Shown here one piece after another: positions 1-8,515 of a stretch of DNA of 26,061 nt. Numbering within the stretch: position 1 is the stretch's first letter; every line of letters begins with the position of its first letter. Location: positions 1-26,061 of the IMG/VR virus record IMGVR_UViG_3300046529_000151; one strand, written 5' to 3'. Origin of the DNA: a virus. The notes beneath the pieces were generated by a model, which saw only the letters and a program-made list of their open reading frames with translations, did no database searches and was not told the DNA's origin. The position numbers were made by a program, and so were the translations under genes.

Positions 1-63
1 AGATGGAATGGACCGGCCTTTTTGCTGTGACAGCCAATCATCGAGGCCGGTCCATTCCATCTC
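1..63. repeat. Perfect 18-bp inverted repeat at the window edge
   Basis: Bases 1-18 are the exact reverse complement of bases 46-63, separated by a 27-base loop. The repeat lies inside the coding frame of the polyvalent-type protein. In that frame, the codons of the second arm encode the conserved EMEWTG motif, whereas the codons of bases 1-18 encode a sequence that does not look like a continuation of the motif. This suggests that bases 1-18 are a foldback copy made during amplification or assembly, not genuine phage sequence. Confidence 0.85.
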
Positions 64-627
64 TTCAGGCTTGACACCCGGTCGATTGCGTAGTGTCGCA
101 GCCCACTGCTCACCTGATGCTTTCGGTTGTGGTGTCTCAGCAATGGCGCGTTCGATCGCAGAGTAGAATGGTTTTGCAACAGAAGCGGCACCTACTGCAG
201 GCGTCGTGCTTCCGACAAATCCACCAGCAAGATCCTGAGTGCCCTGTGTGTCGGCAAACATCGCCTCTGGACCGCCTTGGGTGTAGGCGTCGATGTCTTT
301 CTGTGTTTGCTGTCCAGCCTGCTCCATCCAGCTTGGCTGATTCTTGTACCAATCGGCAGCACCTTGAGCAGCACCGGCAATAGCGTTTCCGGGACCAATA
401 CCTGCGGTAGTGCCATAACCAGTTCCGGAAAAATCTGGCGCAAAATCATTGGATGGTGGAGCAACTCCAGCATCCTTTGGTGGCTCATCGGATGGTCCGT
501 AAAACTCGTACCCCTCCGGTTTCTCCGGGAACGGATCAGTATGCTGCAGTGTCATGCCGCCTTCAGCCCGCGCTACACGTCGCGCAGGATTGTCGAATGG
601 ATTATATCCGACAGGCGTTAGTTTCAT
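1..627 (-). CDS. N-terminus of a large polyvalent-type phage protein (partial, runs off the left edge)
   Basis: This reading frame opens at an ATG at 627 and stays open for 209 codons to the edge, so the C-terminus is missing. The start overlaps the stop of the 703-aa gene upstream in an ATGA junction, which supports this start. The N-terminal half is rich in Pro and Gly. Near residues 186-204 is KPEEMEWTGLDDWLSQQKG, a 'GVKPEE-x-(E/D)WTGL-(D/E)-x-(F/W)L' type motif that I recognise from large phage polyvalent or internal virion proteins, which usually exceed 1000 residues and are often injected with the DNA. The last five codons (RSIPS) come from an inverted repeat and probably do not belong to the true protein. 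The family call is from motif memory only. Catalytic domains, if any, would lie outside the window. Confidence 0.75.
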   Translation of the reverse strand, partial: MKLTPVGYNPFDNPARRVARAEGGMTLQHTDPFPEKPEGYEFYGPSDEPPKDAGVAPPSNDFAPDFSGTGYGTTAGIGPGNAIAGAAQGAADWYKNQPSWMEQAGQQTQKDIDAYTQGGPEAMFADTQGTQDLAGGFVGSTTPAVGAASVAKPFYSAIERAIAETPQPKASGEQWAATLRNRPGVKPEEMEWTGLDDWLSQQKGRSIPS

Positions 628-2735
628 TGCTCGACCCGTAGATATTTTCCGGGACGCTTCGGATCAGGAATATAAAACTTTCCGTCAGGAGCCTTGCGGG
701 CATCAATAAGTAGCGGACGCGACGGCTTGTGGCCTACTGCTCGTCCACCAGTGGCTCGATGAAGGACGCGCCCTCCTGTCAATCGCGGCGGTTGCGGATT
801 TGCAAGATAGCGTATAACAGCATCTCGCTCCGGACCCTGTAGCGTAAATATACGGGCTGCTTCGTCGCGAATCTTTGCGGATCGAGCCTCTCGCGCAGTA
901 TCCATCTTGGTTATGCCAAGCTTCCTGCCTGCCTTGATGATTGTGCCAGCAGGATGCGTTACCAAACCAACACCGGTATCGATCAGGTTACCTGCATGCT
1001 CCAGTGCAGATGCGCCCTGTGGTGTCCACATCTTATTTGCTTCTGTACGCAATGCGGTCTGAGAGCCACCATGTATTCTCGTAGGCGCTCCATGCATATT
1101 GAATTCATGATCAACGCTTCGTACCAGATTATCTGTAGCCTCATCACCAATGATCCAGCGAAACTTCTGTATGTTATTTGGAGCCAGTACCTCATTGATC
1201 GTACGCAGTTCCTGTTTACCCGGTCTACCAAGCCTATTCTCCAATTCCTTACGAACTGAACTGCGGAATGCCGCCATCTGCCCATCGGAATACCCGGCAG
1301 TCAGAAACGGCAACTCATCGTGGTCGAGCGTGAAAATCTTTTTTCCTAGCCTCTCCGCTTCTGATATCTGTGCTGGTCCAGCATACGCTTGCCTTGCCTG
1401 CTTCCACACTCCAGCTACTTGCGGATTAGGATGGTTATCGATCGCATTGAGCAGTTCGCTTTTCAGACCGGTATATATTCTGGTGTAGTCAGTTGCCCTC
1501 CCATACTGATCAAACGAGTCTGCTATCTTCTGATCTAGTGCCCGCTTTACATAATCCCATGACTGTGCAGTCGGCATAGACCCGCCTTCGATAGGACCAT
1601 AACCACTGCCAAAATCCTTATCCCACTTAATGCCTTCTACTGCTGCTTTGTGTTTAGCAATGCCGAATGCATCGGCAGCCTGCAGGCGAGGCATCAATTC
1701 TTGTAGTTCCGGAGTTGGCGGTATCGGTAATTCCTTGAAAGCCTTGTAGAGAGGATCTGATGCTTTCTTCTGATCTATCTCTCGCGTACGTTTCAATTGC
1801 GCTAGATTTTCATTCTCGCCAAATGCCGTATCGAACGTCGATCGCAACCGGTCCTTTGCTTCATTCGCTCTCTGGCTCAGAGAGTTGATAATATCCAGTT
1901 TTCCCTGACCCGGAGGCGCAGCCGCAGCACCCATATGCGCTTCTGTATTCGGCGAGAATTCTCCCAAAAACTGGTGTGGAGACATCTCCTCAAGACGCTG
2001 GTCGACCGTGTATGGTGTCACACCTTCCTCAGAGAATACCTTGCGCAATTGCGTGATCGTCTCTGGACTGACGCCTTCCAGTGGACTCACACCAGCAGCA
2101 CCAAGATCCCGACTTCCACTGGCAACCATTGGTGTGTGCGGAACTTCCGGCGGAAGTAGCCGAACATTGGTGTCAGGACGCACCGTAGCCATTGATCCGC
2201 CGGGAGGCCCGGGAGGAAGATTGTCGATCGGTGGCAGTCTTCCCCTGAATGATTTTACTGCCTTCGGAAAAAACGGAACAGCAGCCGAACTCGCCCCCAT
2301 GCCAAATGCCTCAAGCGGATTAGCCGCTGGTGCCATGACGTTGAGGCCTTTCGGCCCAAGGTATCCACTCTCCGTTGTCGTAGGGATTGCCGTGTCTTTG
2401 GAAACCGCAGGCTTATTCGGATCTACAAATGAATTGATGAAACCTCGACCCATCGACTCGACATCACCAGCCAACCCACCAGACACTGCCGCCGGAATAC
2501 CCTTAATGGCACCCTTGGCTATCTGACCGTACTCACTAGCCATCTTTCCGGGTGTTTCACTCTCGGCTGAGAGATCTGGACCAGACGCGCCTTGTCCAGC
2601 TGGTAACTCTGGCGATCCTTCACGCAATGATGATCTATACGCATGTTCACGCTCGCGCCCTGTAGGACGAACATCCGGCTTGAAATCCGGCTCTGCGACA
2701 AAGTCATCGCTGGGAACGAAATCATCGTCAGCCAT
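624..2735 (-). CDS. 703-aa internal/ejection-type virion protein, function unknown
   Basis: The product has 703 residues and no signal peptide. Residues 70-110 form a Gly/Ala-rich, weakly hydrophobic segment, and the middle (about 285-500) is charged and probably helical. The C-terminal 100 residues contain a Gly-rich hydrophobic stretch (LVTHPAGTIIKAG) and end with a basic tail containing DGKFYIPDPKRPGKYLRV. This 'DGKxYxPDPxRPGKY' tail and the location between a lysozyme-bearing protein and a polyvalent-type protein suggest an internal or ejected virion protein. I recognise no enzymatic motif. The ATG lies two bases beyond the stop of the 1241-aa gene, and its own stop overlaps the next ATG, so translation is likely coupled. 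The assignment rests on context and composition. Confidence 0.7.
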   Translation of the reverse strand: MADDDFVPSDDFVAEPDFKPDVRPTGREREHAYRSSLREGSPELPAGQGASGPDLSAESETPGKMASEYGQIAKGAIKGIPAAVSGGLAGDVESMGRGFINSFVDPNKPAVSKDTAIPTTTESGYLGPKGLNVMAPAANPLEAFGMGASSAAVPFFPKAVKSFRGRLPPIDNLPPGPPGGSMATVRPDTNVRLLPPEVPHTPMVASGSRDLGAAGVSPLEGVSPETITQLRKVFSEEGVTPYTVDQRLEEMSPHQFLGEFSPNTEAHMGAAAAPPGQGKLDIINSLSQRANEAKDRLRSTFDTAFGENENLAQLKRTREIDQKKASDPLYKAFKELPIPPTPELQELMPRLQAADAFGIAKHKAAVEGIKWDKDFGSGYGPIEGGSMPTAQSWDYVKRALDQKIADSFDQYGRATDYTRIYTGLKSELLNAIDNHPNPQVAGVWKQARQAYAGPAQISEAERLGKKIFTLDHDELPFLTAGYSDGQMAAFRSSVRKELENRLGRPGKQELRTINEVLAPNNIQKFRWIIGDEATDNLVRSVDHEFNMHGAPTRIHGGSQTALRTEANKMWTPQGASALEHAGNLIDTGVGLVTHPAGTIIKAGRKLGITKMDTAREARSAKIRDEAARIFTLQGPERDAVIRYLANPQPPRLTGGRVLHRATGGRAVGHKPSRPLLIDARKAPDGKFYIPDPKRPGKYLRVEQ

Positions 2736-2737
2736 TT

Positions 2738-5700
2738 TTATTCTCGCGAAATAAACGAGCCGTCTGGTGTCTTCCAGACCTTCTTGCCTGCCTTGGTGCC
2801 GGGGATTGATCCCGGTGGAACTGCACTAGTAGCTGCAGCGCCCTCCTTCTTCGGATGGTCAACGCCCTGAAGTATTTCATATGGACGTTCGCCAATAAGG
2901 CTCTTGAACTGATCTTCTGAAACGCCAGCATTTGAAGCCTGACGCTTTTTGCCTTCCAGCTGACCACCGAGAAGTTTCTGAGTAACCGTCACGGCATCCA
3001 TAAGCTGTTTGGGACTTCGTGCCGTGCTGAATGCTCGTGCTGCAGTCTCGCGTTCCTCTGCAGTACCGGCACCAGCAACACCGATAGCCTTGATGATTTC
3101 TGGACCGACAATGCTGCCAGCCACATCCAGATTGGTCGCGGCACTGTCGCCAAACTGGCGAGAGATCATTGCACGAACGCGGTTAAGTGCCTGTACATCA
3201 TTTGCAGCCCAAGCCTTGGCCAGTTCCTGAACTGTGTCGAGATGCCTGACGGCAGTGCCAAGAGCAACCGTCGACCGCCCGTCTGCACCAAGAACAAAAC
3301 GAAGCATGCCGGGAGCAGTACGTTGTGCAGTAACGATCTGCTTTTCATCAAGCCCTGCAGCCGCAGCCTTTGCGAGGGCATAATTTTGCACTGTCGTGCG
3401 ATATTTCTGCTGTGCAATAGCTGTCGGGCTCATGCCGCTTCTGGTTGGCGGCAATGCTCCCGTCTGTAGGTATCTTTCGGCATCTGCTTCAATGGACTGT
3501 GTAGAATGGCCAGCAACAGGATTGGGTTTTGGAACGTACATTCCCTTTTCTACGACAGGGGTATTTTTTGCGTAGTCGAATGTCTGTCCAGATGCCTCCA
3601 TCTTGCTGTTGGCAACAACAAGACCCTCGTCCGGATTGTATCCAGCCTGCTGAAGCTTTGGAGGTGCTGCCTTTAGTTCAGAAGGTGCGCTCTGCTGTGC
3701 AGCATCCTTGAGCGATCCACCGAGAGGTGATTTACTGATGTTTCCATCCTTGTCGATCGGATAGAAATCAACTTGCCCATCCGGCGCAGGACGCGGAATC
3801 GCATAATGCGATACACCATCCTCGTCAGTGAAGTATTTTACAGGCGTACGCATTGCCAGATTATGCTGACGTGTCTTTTCCTGAATGTCAGCAACTCGAG
3901 CCGCCTCTGAGAACCTGTGCTGCTGCTGCAATTCTTGCAGACGCATTTTCTGGTCTATGGTCGGCGTCGAATACGGACGCTCAAACTTCTCCCGCTCGAA
4001 TGATTCATGTCTTGCCAACGCATCCTGCGCAGCCGTCGCAGCCTTGGCACTGGCATACGTCGTCATGCCCTGCTCGCCGCCAGTGCCAACGGCATTGAGG
4101 AAGCTTCCGGGACCGCCCATGCGATTGGACATCATGCCAAGACCCATGCTGATCATGCCTTGGCGAGCCTCGTCCGACAGGCCGAACGGATTGAAACCTC
4201 CCATGCCGGGTCGCGCTGGCGCTCCCTCCTTACCGGCTACACCGGGAACGTACGGAGGCTGACCACGAGGAACACCGAAAGATGGCCCTCCCATCAATGA
4301 TGGACCGCCGCTAACACCTGATCGGAATGAAGCCTTCATAAGATCTGGGTTAGTACTGTCAGTCGTATCTCCCTCGCTTCCTAGATACTTATTGACGCGG
4401 GCAACCTCATGTTGCTTTGCAGGTTTCAGATATCCTGATGTGAATATTGCTGCTGCTTCACCCGGTGTTTTTGCATTGACCATGTTGGCCCAGACGTACG
4501 GATAGTTCTCGCGCAAATTCTCTGCGAGGAATTTTGTCTGCAAGGCAGGATCTCGCCAGTCAGCGTCAGGTGCTTTCTGCTGCAACCAACTTTTGTATTT
4601 ATTCCATTCGTCGCCACCCTCCTGAAACAGACCATGTGCATGCATGGCATCCGTTCCGGAAAACTTAGGATTGTGCTGGTCATTAAGCGTCACATTGCCG
4701 GGATTGAAATTGCTCTCATCCTTGACAGCCATATTGAGTCCAGCAATGGCAACCGGAGGACCGCCAGCGCGAGACATTTCATTCGCCATTGTCGATCGAA
4801 CACCACCAACCGTATCCGGCTTACCTCTTGGCAACGGAGGCAAGCCGCCGGGAAAATCCGGAGGAGTGTCATCCCCCGTGGGCGACGGCTCAACACCAGT
4901 CAATGTCGGCGTAACCGTCTTGTCAAAACCTGCGCTCTTGGGAAGCCTGATCGGCTCACGCGGCATTCCCGGCTCGTCACTGATGGCAGAAAACCTGTCG
5001 TCAAAACTTGGAATAATACTTCCGGAAAATCCAGCCGCTACAGGATCTCCACCGTCTTCCATCCCTATGCGACCACCGAATGCAAATCCGCTTGTGACGT
5101 CGGGGCCTGCACCGCCATAGCCACCGGTAGGATCAGAGTCCCAGTCAAATCCGGAATCCCCGGAATCCCCGGAATCCCCGGAATCCGATGAACCAAACTT
5201 GTCGTAAAGGCTCTTTCCGATAGATCCTAAATTTTTGCCCATGCCGGAATAATCAGGCTGTTTCTGCTGATCTGTCTTTGGCGAACTCATCTGGAGGCCG
5301 GGATTATTCAATGTGGCACCACCGATCTTGCCGATCGTAGGCACCCATCCTTGACTATTAGGTCCGTATGGTGTGCCGCCATCTGCAAAGCCGCTGATAG
5401 ATCCGCCACTCCATTTCTTGATGGCATCTTTGGTCGCCATGTCGTAGTCGACGGTACCAAAACCAGACACCTTGCCGACTGCCTCCGGATGCTTCTTTGC
5501 AACCTCTTGCGAGATCATGCCGACATGAACCTGCGGATCTCCCTTGAAGTTATATCGATAGATCTTCTGCCCGTCGTGAAGACGGCCAATCTCCTTGATA
5601 TTTTCCTTGAGACGCTTGTCGGAGAATGCAGCCAGTGCAGAAAGACCAAGGCCGCCAATCTGCGCAAACTGGTTTGGCGTTGGACCCTGCGTAGTCTGCT

Positions 5701-6463
5701 GCCCAACACCGGTCGATGTCGATCCCATTTGCGATCCCGTGCCAAGCGTAATAGCCGCAAGCCATTGAGCCGTAGCAAAAGGATATCCCTGCTGCGTATA
5801 GTAATCCGTCATCTGCTGGGTATCTGCAGCCTGCGATGTCTGCTGCTCTTGTGTGCCAAAAGCAAATTGCTGCTGTGCATTCGCTAATTGTGCCGCATCC
5901 ATAACCTGACCGGATTGCAGCTGTCTGGCCTTCTGCTGATTTGCCATCTGCTCTGCAGACTGGAAACCAGCACTCTGTAACCCGGCAATAACTGGAGCTT
6001 GAACACGCTCTTGTCCTTCCTGTGTTAATGCTTGCGCAACACCAACACGGTTTCCTCCGAGAGCACCTTGCGCTGCTGCATTTCCAGTAGTGGCAGACTG
6101 CGCCCGTTTATTCTGTGTATCGAAATCAGCCTGCGTGGCATTGATAACGCTACTCGTATACGGGTCCATGTACTGACTAATGTCTGAAGGACTTACAGCC
6201 GTTCCAGCTTGTGAGATATTGTACCCTGCCTCACCAGCATATGGAGCAAACCCCATTGCAGCCATGTTGGTATTGTCAACACCCATTAACTGCTGAGAAT
6301 TAGTCGGTGCTACTTCCTGACCCGTGTATGGCGCAAATGGCGTATTCGACACATTCGTCGCGCGGGACAACAGCGCACTGTATGCAGCCATTGCCTGCGG
6401 ATCAGGCGCGACAGAAGACGACGTCGCAGAGTTCTGAGTTGTCTTGTTGCTTCCTTTTGACAT
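2738..6463 (-). CDS. 1241-aa tail/internal virion protein with S74-like segment and tail-lysozyme-like domain
   Basis: Regions in order: residues 1-275 are Gln- and Ala-rich, with YMDPYTSSVINAT (98-110) and GALGGNRVGVAQAL (133-146), a pattern common in podoviral virion proteins. Residues 281-346 begin SDKRLKENIKEIG and include VGMISQEV and VDYD, like the start of the peptidase S74 intramolecular chaperone domain. Residues 427-437 are a GDS repeat. Residues about 558-698 resemble phage tail lysozyme, with a candidate catalytic Glu in KDESNFNPGN (E583) followed by AHGLFQEGGDEW. The C-terminal 250 residues resemble a helical region seen in large phage internal proteins (RHLDTVQELAKAW, then ALNRVRAMISRQFG). 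The likely role is local peptidoglycan cleavage during DNA entry. The gene abuts the GNAT-like gene stop directly. Domain calls are from recognisable motifs; the overall architecture is read directly. Confidence 0.8.
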   Translation of the reverse strand: MSKGSNKTTQNSATSSSVAPDPQAMAAYSALLSRATNVSNTPFAPYTGQEVAPTNSQQLMGVDNTNMAAMGFAPYAGEAGYNISQAGTAVSPSDISQYMDPYTSSVINATQADFDTQNKRAQSATTGNAAAQGALGGNRVGVAQALTQEGQERVQAPVIAGLQSAGFQSAEQMANQQKARQLQSGQVMDAAQLANAQQQFAFGTQEQQTSQAADTQQMTDYYTQQGYPFATAQWLAAITLGTGSQMGSTSTGVGQQTTQGPTPNQFAQIGGLGLSALAAFSDKRLKENIKEIGRLHDGQKIYRYNFKGDPQVHVGMISQEVAKKHPEAVGKVSGFGTVDYDMATKDAIKKWSGGSISGFADGGTPYGPNSQGWVPTIGKIGGATLNNPGLQMSSPKTDQQKQPDYSGMGKNLGSIGKSLYDKFGSSDSGDSGDSGDSGFDWDSDPTGGYGGAGPDVTSGFAFGGRIGMEDGGDPVAAGFSGSIIPSFDDRFSAISDEPGMPREPIRLPKSAGFDKTVTPTLTGVEPSPTGDDTPPDFPGGLPPLPRGKPDTVGGVRSTMANEMSRAGGPPVAIAGLNMAVKDESNFNPGNVTLNDQHNPKFSGTDAMHAHGLFQEGGDEWNKYKSWLQQKAPDADWRDPALQTKFLAENLRENYPYVWANMVNAKTPGEAAAIFTSGYLKPAKQHEVARVNKYLGSEGDTTDSTNPDLMKASFRSGVSGGPSLMGGPSFGVPRGQPPYVPGVAGKEGAPARPGMGGFNPFGLSDEARQGMISMGLGMMSNRMGGPGSFLNAVGTGGEQGMTTYASAKAATAAQDALARHESFEREKFERPYSTPTIDQKMRLQELQQQHRFSEAARVADIQEKTRQHNLAMRTPVKYFTDEDGVSHYAIPRPAPDGQVDFYPIDKDGNISKSPLGGSLKDAAQQSAPSELKAAPPKLQQAGYNPDEGLVVANSKMEASGQTFDYAKNTPVVEKGMYVPKPNPVAGHSTQSIEADAERYLQTGALPPTRSGMSPTAIAQQKYRTTVQNYALAKAAAAGLDEKQIVTAQRTAPGMLRFVLGADGRSTVALGTAVRHLDTVQELAKAWAANDVQALNRVRAMISRQFGDSAATNLDVAGSIVGPEIIKAIGVAGAGTAEERETAARAFSTARSPKQLMDAVTVTQKLLGGQLEGKKRQASNAGVSEDQFKSLIGERPYEILQGVDHPKKEGAAATSAVPPGSIPGTKAGKKVWKTPDGSFISRE
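5152..5186. repeat. 9-bp tandem repeat (about 4 copies) encoding Asp-Ser-Gly
   Basis: A nine-base unit (cggaatccc on the plus strand) is repeated almost four times and encodes successive DSG tripeptides at about residues 427-437 of the 1241-aa protein. Because the unit is a multiple of three, changes in copy number would keep the frame. It sits in a low-complexity linker between the S74-like and lysozyme-like regions, so length variation there should be tolerated. Confidence 0.9.
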
Positions 6464-7060
6464 TTATCTGCCTGCTGCTGTTTTTAATTTTTCTCGCGCA
6501 ACATTCTGGCCTCTCGTGTCGAACTTCTTCTTTTCCTTGAACCAGCCGTCAACACCCTCACGAGGCTCGTGCCAGAAATCCTCACTTGACGGGTGACACA
6601 ATGACCAGTTGGCACCATACACAAAGAACGCACCAGATGGTGTCCCAAGTGAGCGCCTGTACAGCCTGACTTTCGCTTCCATCCGATGATTGGTGAGAAC
6701 ACCGATCAGCAAAGGAACCTTGATTTCATCGGCGCATTTCTTGGCAAAGTTGATCAGCGTCGGAGCATATCGACCGGTATTCCTGCGGCTATCAGGACGA
6801 ATGAAATTAAAGCACTCCTCGATATGCATCGAACTTGTGTACCAGAACCTCGTCAGAAGCAGATAAATCATGGCCCTAATATCACCCGGAGGACCAATCA
6901 CGCCTATAATTCCACCCTTACGATCGAAGGCTAGCGAGAAGAATTCCTTTGAGACTGTCTCGTCGAGCGGCATCATGCCATTCTCGAAATGCATTACATG
7001 CAGAAGATCAATGATCTCCTGCTCATCATTACGGGTAGCGATGCGAACGTCTTCTGTCAT
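6464..7060 (-). CDS. GNAT-like acyltransferase fold protein of phage structural modules
   Basis: A 198-residue protein beginning with TRNDEQEIIDLLHVMHFENG and a following LDETVSKEFF, which resembles the N-terminus of GNAT N-acetyltransferase-like proteins commonly encoded among podoviral tail genes. The strand IIGVIGPPGDIRAMIYLLL is consistent with the central GNAT sheet, and HIEECFNFIRPDSRRNTGRYAPTLINFAKKCAD with the following helix. A textbook acetyl-CoA Q/RxxGxG/A loop is not obvious; the nearest match is RRNTGRY, so activity is uncertain. It lies between a small conserved phage protein and the lysozyme-bearing virion protein, with 1-base and 0-base spacing. A role in modifying a virion or host protein is possible but unproven. 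An AAGGA-type ribosome binding site precedes the ATG. Confidence 0.65.
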   Translation of the reverse strand: MTEDVRIATRNDEQEIIDLLHVMHFENGMMPLDETVSKEFFSLAFDRKGGIIGVIGPPGDIRAMIYLLLTRFWYTSSMHIEECFNFIRPDSRRNTGRYAPTLINFAKKCADEIKVPLLIGVLTNHRMEAKVRLYRRSLGTPSGAFFVYGANWSLCHPSSEDFWHEPREGVDGWFKEKKKFDTRGQNVAREKLKTAAGR

Positions 7061-7061
7061 T

Positions 7062-7637
7062 TTAATCCTTGGCGGGAGGGGCTAAACCCTTAAGCGTCTT
7101 GATGTGTTCTTTTCTCTTTTTCAGAACCCATTTATCGAGTGTCTCGTGACCGTGTTTGATGTTTCCATGTCCGATAACAGAAATCATGTGAGGAGGAACA
7201 ACGTACTCTCCCCCTGCTGCACGTATGGGAACCGGACTTCCATCATGCTCACTTCGCCCGCCCATTGCCCTTCCTGAAGGGGGCTTGGCATCAAAGTATT
7301 TGCGAATGCTATCCTGAGATCCGGAGAACACCTGACGCAGTTTTTCCATTCCTGCATCGGTATTATTCTCACCGAGATTGGATACGCATTCGGCTGGGAT
7401 AACATATGCCCCAGACGGAACATCCATATCATGTTTGTCAGTACGGCCCGGAACCGTGGATTTGATCGGCCCGACATGCATGCCGCCACCATCTGCGCGA
7501 TTACGTCTCTTCAGGCTGTAAGCAATTGCCAATGCTTGTGCGCGAGACTGAACATGAGGAGAAGTACCAACCTCTCCCATGAGTGTCTTGACGTTTGACT
7601 TGAAAGCTTCAGGTGAGGATGATTTTGCTAGTGGCAT
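7062..7637 (-). CDS. Conserved small phage structural-module protein, function unknown
   Basis: I chose the ATG at 7637, giving 191 residues starting MPLAKSSSPEAFKSN. It is preceded by GAGG nine bases upstream and lies just after the stop of the previous gene. A longer frame with an ATG at 7676 would overlap the upstream gene by 29 bases and adds no plausible sequence. The N-terminus includes SRAQALAIAYSLKRRNR, a pattern I associate with small phage proteins. The middle and C-terminus contain two similar motifs, SGAYVIPAECVSNLG and GGEYVVPPHMISVIG, each followed by a Gly-rich or charged segment. This suggests an internal duplication of a 'GxYVxPxxxxSxxG' element. No enzymatic motif is seen. 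Its place between fibre-like and GNAT-like genes suggests a virion-associated or assembly role. Confidence 0.7.
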   Translation of the reverse strand: MPLAKSSSPEAFKSNVKTLMGEVGTSPHVQSRAQALAIAYSLKRRNRADGGGMHVGPIKSTVPGRTDKHDMDVPSGAYVIPAECVSNLGENNTDAGMEKLRQVFSGSQDSIRKYFDAKPPSGRAMGGRSEHDGSPVPIRAAGGEYVVPPHMISVIGHGNIKHGHETLDKWVLKKRKEHIKTLKGLAPPAKD

Positions 7638-7647
7638 TTTGTTTTCC

Positions 7648-8097
7648 TCATAGTGCCTCGTAAGTCCCGCTAACATTTAATAGACTGCCATCCGCACCGG
7701 GAAAGGTAGTGTTGTAATATTGAATAAACGCCGTCGTCGAACCATTAATTTGACAATTAAGCGCAGATCCATTTATTAAAGCTTCCCTTCCACCAGAAGC
7801 AATACTAATTACACTAGTATTGGCCGATACTGGAAGGGTAAACACAACAGCGACTGATGCTGAACCAACCGTAATACATCTGACAGCAACTCCAAAACTT
7901 ATTGTTTTACCAATCTGTTTATAGCGACCTACTGCGCTCGTAGCAGTGAATGTTCCTACTGAAGCCGTCACCACTGGCGTCCATGTCGTCCATGGAAGAT
8001 TATCAATCGTCGCACCATTAACGGTGTTAGCAGTAAGCGTGTTAGCAGTAAGCGTCCCGAAGACAGGATTAGGCCCCGGTATCAATTCCATTGCCAT
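7648..8097 (-). CDS. Short tail-fibre or receptor-binding-like protein
   Basis: A 149-residue protein beginning MAMELIPGPNPVFGTLTANT and carrying a short TLTANTLTANT repeat, followed by a beta-rich, Thr/Ser/Val-rich domain. The segment GRYKQIGKTISFGVAV resembles the 'GxYxxxGxxvxv' beta-strand pairs of phage fibre tip domains. It starts in a TAATG overlap with the stop of the preceding gene. The low charge and regular strands suggest a trimeric surface appendage. The nearby collar-type fibre suggests the phage carries more than one adhesin. The exact receptor or attachment point cannot be read from the sequence. Confidence 0.6.
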   Translation of the reverse strand: MAMELIPGPNPVFGTLTANTLTANTVNGATIDNLPWTTWTPVVTASVGTFTATSAVGRYKQIGKTISFGVAVRCITVGSASVAVVFTLPVSANTSVISIASGGREALINGSALNCQINGSTTAFIQYYNTTFPGADGSLLNVSGTYEAL

Positions 8098-8507
8098 TAG
8101 AGAAACTCCACAACCGTAAATGGCTGGTTAGACCCGGTCTGCGTGAAAGCGGCCCATGTGCCATTAACATTGGCAAACAATGGAGAGGGAAGTGACAGTG
8201 TCGATCCCGGATAAATAACAAAACATCCGCCAACTGTCGTAGTTGTTGGAACTGCAGCAGTTATGTTTGTGGGATAGATGTAGATGCTGGCCGTAGCGCC
8301 CGGATTGTGGAATATCAGTCCTGATCTGTTCTGGTTTGCCGATACAATATTGGTGGCAGTAGCCGTACCTATATTATTGAATGCATATGAAATTGGCGAG
8401 GAGGATGCGGTAGCAAACGGCACAGCATTTTGCTGCGACTGGTTGTATTGACCAAGCTGTCGCGCAATGTTCTGTAATGTCGAGTTGATGTCGTCTAATG
8501 TAGCCGT
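8097..8507 (-). CDS. Small beta-rich virion protein with an apparent ACG start
   Basis: The C-terminal 108 residues have an annotatable GTG start at 8423, but the same frame continues upstream for a further clearly protein-like stretch (LDDINSTLQNIARQLGQYNQ). No ATG, GTG or TTG occurs upstream in frame before a stop near 8588. An ACG at 8507-8505 is followed by codons for ATLDDINSTLQ, a typical phage N-terminus, and sits eight bases after GGAG. I therefore place the start there, giving 136 residues: a helical N-terminus followed by a Thr/Ala-rich beta domain (SGLIFHNPGATASIYIYPTN). No Shine-Dalgarno precedes the GTG. The GGAG overlaps the stop of the AP2 gene. The start is inference; the coding frame is well supported. 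Function is probably a minor virion component. Confidence 0.65.
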   Translation of the reverse strand, partial: TATLDDINSTLQNIARQLGQYNQSQQNAVPFATASSSPISYAFNNIGTATATNIVSANQNRSGLIFHNPGATASIYIYPTNITAAVPTTTTVGGCFVIYPGSTLSLPSPLFANVNGTWAAFTQTGSNQPFTVVEFL

Positions 8508-8515
8508 GGCCGTTA
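8507..8515 (-). promoter_or_regulatory. AP2 stop codon overlapping a GGAG ribosome binding site, with ACG start candidate
   Basis: On the minus strand the AP2 gene ends ACGGAGTAA, and its GGAG is the only good ribosome binding site for the next gene. The spacing to the ACG codon (8507-8505) is eight bases, which is normal. This arrangement would couple translation of the two genes. If the ACG is a sequencing error or mutation of ATG, the junction would be entirely ordinary. Confidence 0.5.

Noticed and set aside
1-63. Rho-independent terminator
   Set aside because: The stem is long but the loop is 27 bases, it lies inside an open reading frame, and no T-run follows the stem in the direction of transcription.
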